From Actinacidiphila bryophytorum (GTDB taxonomy: Bacteria; Actinomycetota; Actinomycetes; Streptomycetales; Streptomycetaceae): a stretch of 64,000 nucleotides of DNA. Both the position numbers and the translations under genes were made by a program. Of the stretch, positions 16,862 through 24,149 are shown piece after piece. The first letter of the stretch is position 1; each line of letters opens with the position of its first letter. The DNA lies in the NCBI RefSeq assembly GCF_016916835.1, contig NZ_JAFFIX010000004.1, positions 1 to 64,000 of the forward strand, in the 5' to 3' direction. The notes under the pieces are model-generated. The model saw nothing but the letters and a program-made list of their open reading frames with translations, did no database searches and had not been told where the DNA came from.

Positions 16862-17683
16862 TCAAGGCGTGGCCTGGCTGCGGGGGGCCGCGCCGTGCGG
16901 GCGTTTGCGCTCCAGGACCACGACGGGGCAGTTCAGCGCTTCGGCGATCTTCGCCAGATTCGCGGGGGTGGCGCTGCGCCAGCCGGATTCGACCTCGCCC
17001 ATCAACTGCTCGGAAATGCCAACCAGCTCGGCGAGCCGCCGCTTCGTCAGGCCGTTCCTCTCGCGCGCCCAGGTCACGGCTTCCGGCTCCTGGTTCAGCC
17101 TGCGGGGACGCTCCCGCCGACGCCCGCCCCTTACCTCAGCGGTCATCTCCCCACGGTCGTCGTCAGCTGCACATTCGGCCCACAGGAGTTTCCCGACCCC
17201 CTCACGGCCGCTCGCCCCCCAGCGCCCGCTCGTGAGCGCATCCACCAAGGCCAGGCCACGCCCCGACTCGGCGTCCGGAGACAGCTGACGAAGCTCCGGC
17301 TTGTTCTCGTTCGCATCGTGCACTTCGATGCGCAGATCACCACCTGGCAGCCGTTCGAACCGCGTCTCGACCAGGGCGTCTTCCGGTCCGTGGGCATGCT
17401 GCACGGCGTTGGTGACCAGCTCCGACACGACCAGTTCAGCCACCTCGGCGAGCCCTTGTAGGCCCCAGGCGTCAAGGTGCCACACCAGTAACCGCCGCAC
17501 GCTGACCACGATGCGCGGGTCGCGGTGCCAGCGATACACCAGAGTCGACGGCAAGCCGCTCGCCACCGTCTGCGGGCGGTCGGGCTCAAGGTCGTCGGCC
17601 AGGCCCGACAGGAACGAGTCCGCGTCATCGGTGCTCAAGTAGCAGGGCCTACCGCCCTCGCCTGTCCATGGAAGCAACCGCAT
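16862..17683 (-). CDS. Anti-sigma-type ATPase fused to a helix-turn-helix domain
   Basis: A 273-residue protein. Residues about 50-170 form a GHKL (RsbW/HATPase_c_2) domain: the N-box ELVVSELVTNAVQHAHG, then EVHDANENKPEL and SGRGLALVDALTSGRWG. From about residue 185 a second domain starts after GEMTAEVRGGRRRERPRRLNQEP and is an XRE-type HTH (RNGLTKRRLAELVGISEQLMGEVESGWR, then NLAKIAEALNCPVVVLERKRP). In related loci these two parts are usually separate, overlapping genes; here no stop intervenes, so they are fused. The start MRLLPWTGEGG is typical of the ATPase. It may link nucleotide or partner-protein binding to DNA binding. The inner Met (MTAEV) could also give a separate HTH protein. Confidence 0.75.
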   Translation of the reverse strand: MRLLPWTGEGGRPCYLSTDDADSFLSGLADDLEPDRPQTVASGLPSTLVYRWHRDPRIVVSVRRLLVWHLDAWGLQGLAEVAELVVSELVTNAVQHAHGPEDALVETRFERLPGGDLRIEVHDANENKPELRQLSPDAESGRGLALVDALTSGRWGASGREGVGKLLWAECAADDDRGEMTAEVRGGRRRERPRRLNQEPEAVTWARERNGLTKRRLAELVGISEQLMGEVESGWRSATPANLAKIAEALNCPVVVLERKRPHGAAPRSQATP

Positions 17684-17854
17684 CAGCCCACCACCCACTC
17701 GGGTGAACCCTCGATAAACTTGCGCATGCGCGACGCTCCTATTCAGCGTTGGGCCATGCCCCCGGACCGTTCACGCGGTCGCGGGGGTCCTTGTCACCAA
17801 GACCTTTGCGTCGGCTACTCACCGTTCCCATCCCATGGCGCTATGGGAGCGTCC

Positions 17855-17866
17855 TATATTTGAACT
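17855..17866 (+). promoter_or_regulatory. Putative -10 for leaderless HTH regulator
   Basis: TATATT sits 6 bases ahead of the ATG at 17867 in an otherwise GC-rich gap. Transcription would begin at the start codon, and there is no ribosome site. Confidence 0.4.
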
Positions 17867-19120
17867 ATGGGGGAAACTCCCGAGATCCTTTGGTCCCACC
17901 CGCAGTTGGCCGCAGCAGTCGCCCGCGATGACTGGGGCACCGTCTTCCGCACGTACCGCAAGCTCACCGGGCTGAGCCAGACCAAGCTGGGCGAACGGGT
18001 CGGCCTCGTACAGCCCGACGTCTCCGACATCGAGCGCGGCCGTCGCCGCGTCACCTCCGCCGAGGTGCAGCAGCGCATCGTCGCCGGGCTCGGCATCCCC
18101 GGCACGCTCCAGGAAGCCGGGGCCGGCGCGGCAGCCGGCCAAACTCCGGTCTCAGGCCTGGCTCTGCCCAGTGCGATGCCGGACGGCGACCTGATGCTGC
18201 GGGTGGCGGGCGCTGTGGACAGCTCGCGCCGCGTCGATGCCGCCACCCTGGACTGGCTCGACCGCTTACTCGCAGAACACCGCCGAGCCGAAGACCAGAT
18301 CGGCTCACGCCCGCTGGTCACCGTGATGCGCCGGCAACTCGACACCGTCGTGGACCTTTACGCCGGAGCACGCGGACCACTTGCCGACCGCGTCGTACGA
18401 CTGGCCGCAGAACACGCGCAGTTCCTCGCGTGGATGGCACAGGACCAGGACGACACCGCCGCCGCCCTGTCCTGGTACGACCGCTCCCACGAATGGGCGC
18501 TGGAGGCCGGCGACGCCGACATGGCCGCCACCACCCTCAACATGAAGGCCCACATGGCGTGGTCCAAAGGCCGCGCCGACCGTTGCGTACGCCTCGCGGA
18601 GGCATCCCGCTGGTCCGCCCCCGGCACATCACTCGGCGTCCAGGGCCACGCCGTGCAGATGGCAGCCCGCGGCCACGCCCTGGGCGGCGAGAGCGACGAA
18701 GCCCGCCGACTGCTCGACGAAGCGCAGGACATCATCAGCCGCGCCGCCGAGCACCCCGAGGACGAACCCGTCTGGATGTACTTCTACGACGAGACGTGGT
18801 TCACTCTCCAGCGCGGTATGGCCGCCATGCACCTGCGCGACTGGCACACCGCCGTCGACCACCTCACGGTAGGACTCGACGCGCTGCCGGACGACTATCG
18901 CCGCGACAAGACCTGGTACCGCACCTGCCTCGCCCACGCCCTCGCCGCATCCGGCGAATCAGCCCGCTCCGCCACCGTGGCCATGGCAAGCGTCCCCGAC
19001 GCCGCGGACATCGGCCGCCCCCACTCCTGGAACGAACTCCACACCACCGCCGCCGTCCTCATACGCCAAGGAGCCAAGGAAGGCCGGCTGCTGATCGGCC
19101 TTCTCAGGGAGCACGACTGA
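17867..19120 (+). CDS. XRE-family HTH regulator with helical repeat C-terminus; carries a TTA codon
   Basis: A 417-residue protein. An XRE helix-turn-helix lies at about residues 28-75 (YRKLTGLSQTKLGERVGLVQPDVSDIERGRRRVTSAE), followed by a long all-helical region with tetratricopeptide-like pairs (ARGPLADRVVRLAAEHAQFLAWMAQDQDD onward). Such proteins are common regulators of development and antibiotic production in streptomycetes. Codon 134 (18266-18268, in DRLLAE) is TTA, the rare codon read by the bldA tRNA, so translation may be limited to late growth. It diverges from the ATPase-HTH gene. Confidence 0.8.
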   Translation: MGETPEILWSHPQLAAAVARDDWGTVFRTYRKLTGLSQTKLGERVGLVQPDVSDIERGRRRVTSAEVQQRIVAGLGIPGTLQEAGAGAAAGQTPVSGLALPSAMPDGDLMLRVAGAVDSSRRVDAATLDWLDRLLAEHRRAEDQIGSRPLVTVMRRQLDTVVDLYAGARGPLADRVVRLAAEHAQFLAWMAQDQDDTAAALSWYDRSHEWALEAGDADMAATTLNMKAHMAWSKGRADRCVRLAEASRWSAPGTSLGVQGHAVQMAARGHALGGESDEARRLLDEAQDIISRAAEHPEDEPVWMYFYDETWFTLQRGMAAMHLRDWHTAVDHLTVGLDALPDDYRRDKTWYRTCLAHALAASGESARSATVAMASVPDAADIGRPHSWNELHTTAAVLIRQGAKEGRLLIGLLREHD

Positions 19121-19147
19121 CCGCCGGGAGCGGTACGGCCGGGGCCG

Positions 19148-19662
19148 TTATGGGCTGGGCTCCTCCGGGAGCGTCATGGGGAGGGTGGCGCTTACCGCGT
19201 GGGGGTCGTTGGTGCCCAGGTGGTGGATGGAGGACCAGCGGTCGAGGTTTTCGCAGGCCCATGCGGGGTCGTAGGCCGCCGGGGGGAGTTGGGGACGCGT
19301 TTGCGGCCGGTCTTGTCGGGGCGGTAAGGCTCCGCGAAGGCTGTGTGCCAGGCGGCCAGGTCGGGGGTGAAGCGCGCTTCTGCTTCTGCGGGGTCGATGC
19401 CCAGGTACTGGGCGATCTCCTGCCACGAACTGCCGCGCTCGCGCTCGTAGATCGCGGCTGACGCCAGCAGGCGTTCGGCCAGTTCGATGAGGTGGACGGC
19501 CTCGCTGGCCCGGCCGCCGGGGCCGCAGTAGGGGTCTTGCCGGGTGCCCACCAGTGCGGATGCGGCCGCCGCGAGTCCCATCGCGCCGTCTGACAGCACG
19601 AGGCGGGCGAGCCCTTCGCGGGTGAAGCGGCCTCGCTCGGCGTCGTACGGGGTCTCGGGCAC
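19148..19662 (-). pseudogene. Conserved hypothetical gene with a -1 frameshift
   Basis: The N-terminal part begins at a GTG (MPETPYDAERGRFTREGLARLVLSDGAMGL, then YERERGSSWQEIAQYLGI) and reads to GRKRVPN, after which the frame becomes low-complexity and stops at 19192. In the next frame the sequence continues sensibly as PQLPPAAYDPAWACENLDRWSSIHHLG to a stop at 19148. One base is missing in the run at 19281-19294 (four G where five would keep the frame). Repaired, it would be about 171 residues. It is either a true pseudogene or a homopolymer sequencing error. Function is unknown; the helical segment SSWQEIAQYLGIDPAEA resembles a helix-turn-helix. Confidence 0.65.
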
Positions 19663-19713
19663 GCCGTCAGCGTCGCAGAGAGGCGTTGTCGGGCGTAGGG
19701 GTTATTCCGGGGG

Positions 19714-20103
19714 CTAGGGGAGGGCGGGGACGAAGCCGCCGTGGGTGGTGCCGGGGGTCAGGAAGGTCGGCCAGTCGAGGGTCGGGGGGAGGTGGTCCAG
19801 GGACAGGACGACTGCTCCGCCCGCCCGTTCGGCGTCCTCGCACCAGTCGGCCATCTCGCCGGGTTCGGTGTCGGTCGTGCCCATGACGGGGGCGGCGAGG
19901 GCGGGGATGAGGACGCCGTGGTCGCCCGGGCCGTCCACGACGCAGAGGGTGAGGCGGGGGACGATGCTCCAGCCCTCGCAGCGCGGCAGCGTCTCGCCGG
20001 GGTCGGTCAGGCGCGGCAGCGCGTCGTGGACGGGGGCGCCGGCCAGCAGGAGCAGCGGGGTGGCGCCGCGGACGAACAGGGTCTTCTCGGCGGGCAGCAG
20101 CAC
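19714..20103 (-). CDS. Small hypothetical protein
   Basis: A 129-residue soluble protein (MLLPAEKTLFVRGATPLLLLAGAP, then WSIVPRLTLCVVDGPGDHGVLIPALAAPVMGTTD). No signal peptide or known motif is visible, and I do not recognise the family. It lies 66 bases from the divergent gene at 20170. Confidence 0.5.
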   Translation of the reverse strand: MLLPAEKTLFVRGATPLLLLAGAPVHDALPRLTDPGETLPRCEGWSIVPRLTLCVVDGPGDHGVLIPALAAPVMGTTDTEPGEMADWCEDAERAGGAVVLSLDHLPPTLDWPTFLTPGTTHGGFVPALP

Positions 20104-20169
20104 ACCGTCACCCTTTCAGACCCGCGGGCAGCGCCGGGTCCAGGGGCCGGTGGTCGTTACGCTCACGCC

Positions 20170-20796
20170 ATGCAGCGGGTCTGGTACGTGGCGTACGGCT
20201 CCAACACGGCTGCGGGGCGGCTGCGTTGTTACCTGGCCGGCGGGCGGCCGCCGGGCGGGGCGCGTACGTACCCGGGGGCGCGGGACCGCAGCATGCCGCT
20301 GCGCTCGGCGGCCGTGGAGCTGCCGGGGCTTGTGTACTTCGCGACCGAGTCGCCGGTGTGGCAGGGCGGCCGGGCCTTCTACGACCCGGACGCCGACGGC
20401 ACCGCGTGGGCGCGGGCGCACCTGCTGACGGCGGAGCAGTTCGCGGACATCGCCGCGCAGGAGATGTACCGGGCGCCCGGGCGGGACCTCGACCTCGGGC
20501 CGGTCCTCGCGGAGGGCAGGGCGCGGCTCGGGCCAGGGCGCTACGAGACGCTGGTGCACCCCGGCGACCTGGAAGGCGTACCCCTGCTGACCTTCACCGC
20601 GCCCTGGCGGGCCGCCGACGTGCCGTGGACGGCGCCGTCCGCCGCGTACGTACGGGTGCTGGGCGGCGGGCTGCTGGAGGCGGGCCGGTGGGGGGCGGAC
20701 GAGGTCGCCGGCTACCTGGCGTCCCGGCCGGGCGCCGCCGGGCGCTGGACTGCCGCGGAGGTCGGGCGGCTGCTGGCGGAGGGCGCTGGGGGCTGA
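20170..20796 (+). CDS. Gamma-glutamylcyclotransferase-like fold protein
   Basis: A 208-residue protein that begins WYVAYGSNTAAGRL, the signature YGSN loop of the gamma-glutamylcyclotransferase (BtrG/AIG2-like) fold that binds the gamma-glutamyl carboxylate. A later acidic stretch (LTAEQFADIAAQEMYRAPG) contains a candidate catalytic Glu. Streptomycete homologues are often mislabelled as histone deacetylases. TACGCT 7 bases before the ATG suggests a leaderless transcript. The substrate is unknown. Confidence 0.7.
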   Translation: MQRVWYVAYGSNTAAGRLRCYLAGGRPPGGARTYPGARDRSMPLRSAAVELPGLVYFATESPVWQGGRAFYDPDADGTAWARAHLLTAEQFADIAAQEMYRAPGRDLDLGPVLAEGRARLGPGRYETLVHPGDLEGVPLLTFTAPWRAADVPWTAPSAAYVRVLGGGLLEAGRWGADEVAGYLASRPGAAGRWTAAEVGRLLAEGAGG

Positions 20797-20899
20797 GCCG
20801 CGGGGCCGGGGCGGAAGTTGGGCCGCGAGGCCGGGGGAGAGGCTGGGCCGCGGGGTCGGCCGGGGCCGAGTGTCAGACCCCCGCTCTACGGTGGTCGGT

Positions 20900-21403
20900 A
20901 TGGATGACGCACGGGTGGAACTGGTCGGCTGGGGCGAGGGGGACTTCTGGCTGCTGGAGCGCGCCAACGCGCCCGAGATGACGGCGCATCTCGGGGGGCC
21001 GGAGAACGCGGAGCAGCTGGAGCGGCGGCACCGGCGGTATCTGGAGCTGCCGGCTGGGGGGATGTACCGGCTGGAGCTGGCCGGGAGCGGGGAGACCGTC
21101 GGTTCCGTCGGGTTCTGGGAACGGCAGTGGCGGGACACCACGGTGTGGGAGACCGGCTGGGAGGTGCTGCCGGAATTCCAGGGGCGGGGGCTGGCCGTGG
21201 CCGCGGCCAGGGGGGTGCAGGCGGCGGCGCGCGCGACGGGGGCGCACCGCTACCTGCACGCCTTCCCGCGCGTCGACCACGCGGCGTCCAACGCGGTGTG
21301 CCGCAAGGCGGGGTTCGAGCTGCTGGGGGAGGTGGAGTTCGAGTATCCGAAGGGGAGTTGGCTGATGTCGAACGACTGGCGGGTGGACCTGGCGTCCGGC
21401 TGA
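20900..21403 (+). CDS. GNAT-family N-acetyltransferase
   Basis: A 167-residue acetyltransferase. The acetyl-CoA binding segment is EVLPEFQGRGLAVAAARGVQAAARA (about residues 90-115), followed by SNAVCRKAGFELLGEVEFEYP. The order matches RimJ-like GNAT proteins that act on side-chain or N-terminal amines. An ATG at 20900 fits a leaderless start (TACGGT at 20887-20892); an in-frame GTG at 20870 is the alternative. Confidence 0.8.
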   Translation: MDDARVELVGWGEGDFWLLERANAPEMTAHLGGPENAEQLERRHRRYLELPAGGMYRLELAGSGETVGSVGFWERQWRDTTVWETGWEVLPEFQGRGLAVAAARGVQAAARATGAHRYLHAFPRVDHAASNAVCRKAGFELLGEVEFEYPKGSWLMSNDWRVDLASG

Positions 21404-21493
21404 GCGGCCCGGGGCGCGAGCGGGAGCGGCCGGGGCGCGGGCGGGGCGGAAAACCGGTCGCCTGGCCCGGCGGGGCGGGGGCAGCATGCGGGG

Positions 21494-22249
21494 GTGGACT
21501 ACTCAGGACCGCCGCAGGGCGAGACAGCGGTGCCCGCACCGATCACGGCCTGTGCGGCCGGGCGCCCGGTGCTGCCGGTGTGGGTCAACCGGTCGGGCGG
21601 TACGACCTTCCAACTCGGGGACGGCGAGGGCCGGCTGTTCGCCAAGTGGGCGCCGGCGGGCTCCGGGATCGACCTCGGGGCCGAGGCCGCCCGGCTGCGG
21701 TGGGCCGCGGACTTCACGCCGGTGCCGCGCGTGCTGGACCACGGGCTGGACGCCGCCGGCCAGTGGCTGGTCACGGCGGGGCTGCCGGGGGAGAGCGCGG
21801 TGAGCCCGCGCTGGAAGGCGGACCCGAAGGCCGCGGTACGGGCGCTGGGCGCGGGGCTGCGCGCGCTGCACGACCGGCTGCCGGTGGACGAGTGTCCTTT
21901 CAGCTGGTCGGTGGAGCGGCGCCGTGCGCGGGACCCGGACCTGGACATTGCCCTGGCCGCGGACCCGGCGCTGGCCGTGCCGCCGCCGGTCGACCGGCTC
22001 GTCGTCTGCCACGGTGACGCCTGCGCGCCCAACACCCTGCTGGACGAGGACGGCCGGTGGTCCGCCCACGTCGACCTCGGCGCGCTCGGGGTCGCCGACC
22101 GCTGGGCCGACATCGCCATCGCCGTCTGGAACCTGGACTACAACTACGGCCCCGGGTGGACCGACACGTTCTACGAGGCGTACGGCATCGCGCCCGACCC
22201 GGAGCGGGTCGCCTTCTACCGCCGCATGGGCGGGGTCAGCAAGGTCTGA
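21494..22249 (+). CDS. Aminoglycoside-phosphotransferase-like kinase (APH(3') type)
   Basis: A 251-residue protein of the APH fold. The catalytic loop reads VVCHGDACAPNTLLDE (Asp as base, Asn for Mg) near residue 175, and the metal-binding DLG is in HVDLGALGVADRWADIAIA, which is close to the wording of true APH(3') enzymes. The N-lobe lysine is in GRLFAKWAP. It could modify an aminoglycoside or another small alcohol; resistance is not shown. The start is a GTG with a weak upstream site. It is slightly short for the family (usually about 265). Confidence 0.75.
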   Translation: MDYSGPPQGETAVPAPITACAAGRPVLPVWVNRSGGTTFQLGDGEGRLFAKWAPAGSGIDLGAEAARLRWAADFTPVPRVLDHGLDAAGQWLVTAGLPGESAVSPRWKADPKAAVRALGAGLRALHDRLPVDECPFSWSVERRRARDPDLDIALAADPALAVPPPVDRLVVCHGDACAPNTLLDEDGRWSAHVDLGALGVADRWADIAIAVWNLDYNYGPGWTDTFYEAYGIAPDPERVAFYRRMGGVSKV

Positions 22250-22293
22250 CCCCGCCGGTCCGTGCCGCGTGGCACGGGTGCTATGCAGGACCG

Positions 22294-22956
22294 GTGACCA
22301 CGAAGCCCGCGCCGCGCGCCTTCGACGCCGTCCTGTGCGACGTCGACAACGTCATCCGCCACTACGACCAGGCACCGCTCGCCGCGCTGGAGCGGGCCGC
22401 AGGGGTGGCCGAGGGTACGACGGCACGGATCGCGTTCACGCCGGAGGTGGACCTGCCGCTGCTGCTCGGGGCGGTCACCCCGCAGCAGTGGGTGGGGGAC
22501 GTCACGGCGGCCCTCGCCGAGCAGGGGGTGCTCGACGCGGTCGCGGCCCGGCCGCTGGCCGCCGCCCTCGCCGGGGCGCCCTTCGCTGCCGACGAGGCGG
22601 TCGTCGGGCTGCTGCGCCGGGTGCGCGAGGAGGCCGGGCTGCCGCTGGTCCTGGTGAGCAACGCCTCGGTCGACCTGGAGGACGACCTCGCCGGGCTCGG
22701 CCTGGCCGCGCTCGCCGACCATGTGGTCAGCAGCGCCCGGGTCGGGGTGGCCAAGCCCGATCCGCGGATCTACGCCATCGCCGCCGAGCGGGCGGGGGTC
22801 CCGGCTGAGCGCTGCCTGTTCGTGGACGACTCCCGCGCGAACGTCGAGGCCGCCCTCGCCCTGGGCATGAGCGCCCTGCACTACCGCACCCCCGCCGATC
22901 TGCACACGGCGCTGCAACCGGCCTTCACCGCCACCGCCCCGCCGACATCCCCCTGA
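22294..22956 (+). CDS. HAD-superfamily hydrolase
   Basis: A 220-residue HAD phosphatase-like protein. Motif I is AVLCDVDNVIRHYD (nucleophile and acid Asp), motif II LVLVSNASVDLED, motif III Lys in VAKPDPRIYAIAA and motif IV LFVDDSRANVEAA. An alpha-helical cap lies between I and II. The GTG at 22294 follows TATGCA by 6 bases, suggesting a leaderless message. It sits 44 bases after the kinase gene. The substrate is unknown. Confidence 0.8.
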   Translation: MTTKPAPRAFDAVLCDVDNVIRHYDQAPLAALERAAGVAEGTTARIAFTPEVDLPLLLGAVTPQQWVGDVTAALAEQGVLDAVAARPLAAALAGAPFAADEAVVGLLRRVREEAGLPLVLVSNASVDLEDDLAGLGLAALADHVVSSARVGVAKPDPRIYAIAAERAGVPAERCLFVDDSRANVEAALALGMSALHYRTPADLHTALQPAFTATAPPTSP

Positions 22957-23250
22957 CCCGCCGCGGCCCGGCGGGCGGCCCGGCGCCGCGTCGCCGCCGC
23001 CCACGGACCTGCCGCTGACCCGCCCGCCGGTCCGCGGGCGGACCGGCACCGCGTCCCGCGACGACGTTGCGAGCCTTCCCGCGTCCCGCGCCGCCCACCG
23101 ACGTGCCCCTGACCCGCCGCGGGCCGGCGGGCGGCCCGGCACCGCGGTCCGCGCTACCCACGGACGTCCCCCTGACCGCCCGCCGGGCCGGGGGGTGCCC
23201 GGGACCGCGCGCCGGCGTCTCCCTGACCCGCCCGCCGGCCGCGGCCCGCG
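22942..23250. repeat. Imperfect tandem repeat, about five ~50-bp units
   Basis: Units starting near 22942, 23001, 23095, 23158 and 23211 share the order GAC(G/A)T-CCCCTGACCCGCC, then a GGGCGGCCCGGC-like palindrome and ACCGCG. The first unit overlaps the end of the HAD gene. There is no gene in 22957-23360. Its high GC and internal dyads could form strong secondary structure upstream of the two-component operon. Confidence 0.55.
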
Positions 23251-23297
23251 GCGGGTCGCGAGCGCCCGGACGCCGCCCGCAAGCCGCGCGCCGCGCA

Positions 23298-23315
23298 TTC
23301 TCAGACGATTCACAG
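23298..23315 (+). promoter_or_regulatory. Direct-repeat site upstream of the response-regulator operon
   Basis: TTCTCAG (23298-23304) and TTCACAG (23309-23315) are direct repeats 11 bases apart, one helical turn, the usual layout for OmpR/PhoB-type regulators such as MprA. They lie about 45 bases before the start, so autoregulation is plausible. Confidence 0.45.
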
Positions 23316-23360
23316 AATCGGCCAAGACTGCTCTCATAGCGCGCGCACAGGCTGGTGCGC

Positions 23361-24149
23361 ATGACGACGACACCCATCGCAACCACCGCGAGCGCCGCCC
23401 CGCACGCCGCCGCGAAGGCCACCGCACCCGCCGCCGACCTGGCGCGCCCCGACGGCTCGCCGGTGCGCGTGCTCGTCGTGGACGACGAGACACCGCTTGC
23501 CGACCTGCTGTCGATGGCCCTGCGCTACGAGGGGTGGCAGGTGCGTACCGAGGGCGACGGCGCGAGCGCGCTGCGCGCCGCCCGGGAGTCGCGGCCCGAC
23601 GCGGTCGTGCTCGACGTGATGCTGCCCGACATGGACGGCCTCGAAGTGCTGGCCCGGCTGCGGCGCGAGACGCCGGACGTACCGGTGCTGTTCCTGACCG
23701 CGAAGGACGCGGTCGAGGACCGTATCGCCGGGCTCACCGCGGGCGGCGACGACTATGTGACCAAGCCCTTCAGCCTGGAGGAGGTCGTGGCCCGGCTGCG
23801 CGGTCTGCTGCGCCGCTCCGGCGCCGCCGCGGTGCGCAACGAGTCGCTGCTGACCGTCGGCGACCTGGTGCTGAACGAGGACAGCCACGAGGTCAGCCGC
23901 GGCGGCGTCGGCATCCACCTGACGGCGACGGAGTTCGAGCTGCTGCGCTACCTGATGCGCAACCCGCGCCGGGTGCTGAGCAAGGCGCAGATCCTGGACC
24001 GCGTGTGGTCGTACGACTTCGGCGGGCAGGCCAACGTCGTGGAGCTGTACATCTCCTACCTGCGCCGCAAGATCGACGTGGGGCGCCCGCCGATGATCCA
24101 CACCCGGCGCGGCGCGGGTTACCTGATCAAGCCGGCGGAAGCGGCGTGA
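23361..24149 (+). CDS. OmpR/PhoB-family response regulator
   Basis: A 262-residue response regulator. The receiver (about 38-150) has the acidic pair VLVVDDE, phospho-acceptor VVLDVMLPDMDG, Thr in LFLTAKD and Lys in YVTKPFS. The winged-helix output domain (about 165-258) has HLTATEFELLRYLMRNPRRVLSK and ELYISYLRRKID. Its order and wording place it with the TcrA/MprA group. Its stop overlaps the start of the partner kinase (GTGA), so the two are translationally coupled. An in-frame GTG two codons earlier is possible. Confidence 0.92.
   Translation: MTTTPIATTASAAPHAAAKATAPAADLARPDGSPVRVLVVDDETPLADLLSMALRYEGWQVRTEGDGASALRAARESRPDAVVLDVMLPDMDGLEVLARLRRETPDVPVLFLTAKDAVEDRIAGLTAGGDDYVTKPFSLEEVVARLRGLLRRSGAAAVRNESLLTVGDLVLNEDSHEVSRGGVGIHLTATEFELLRYLMRNPRRVLSKAQILDRVWSYDFGGQANVVELYISYLRRKIDVGRPPMIHTRRGAGYLIKPAEAA

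Noticed and set aside
21494-22249. Confirmed aminoglycoside resistance gene
   Set aside because: The catalytic motifs are APH-like, but many actinobacterial homologues act on other substrates.
22942-23250. CRISPR array
   Set aside because: Units are imperfect, GC-rich and irregularly spaced, with no distinct spacers or cas genes.
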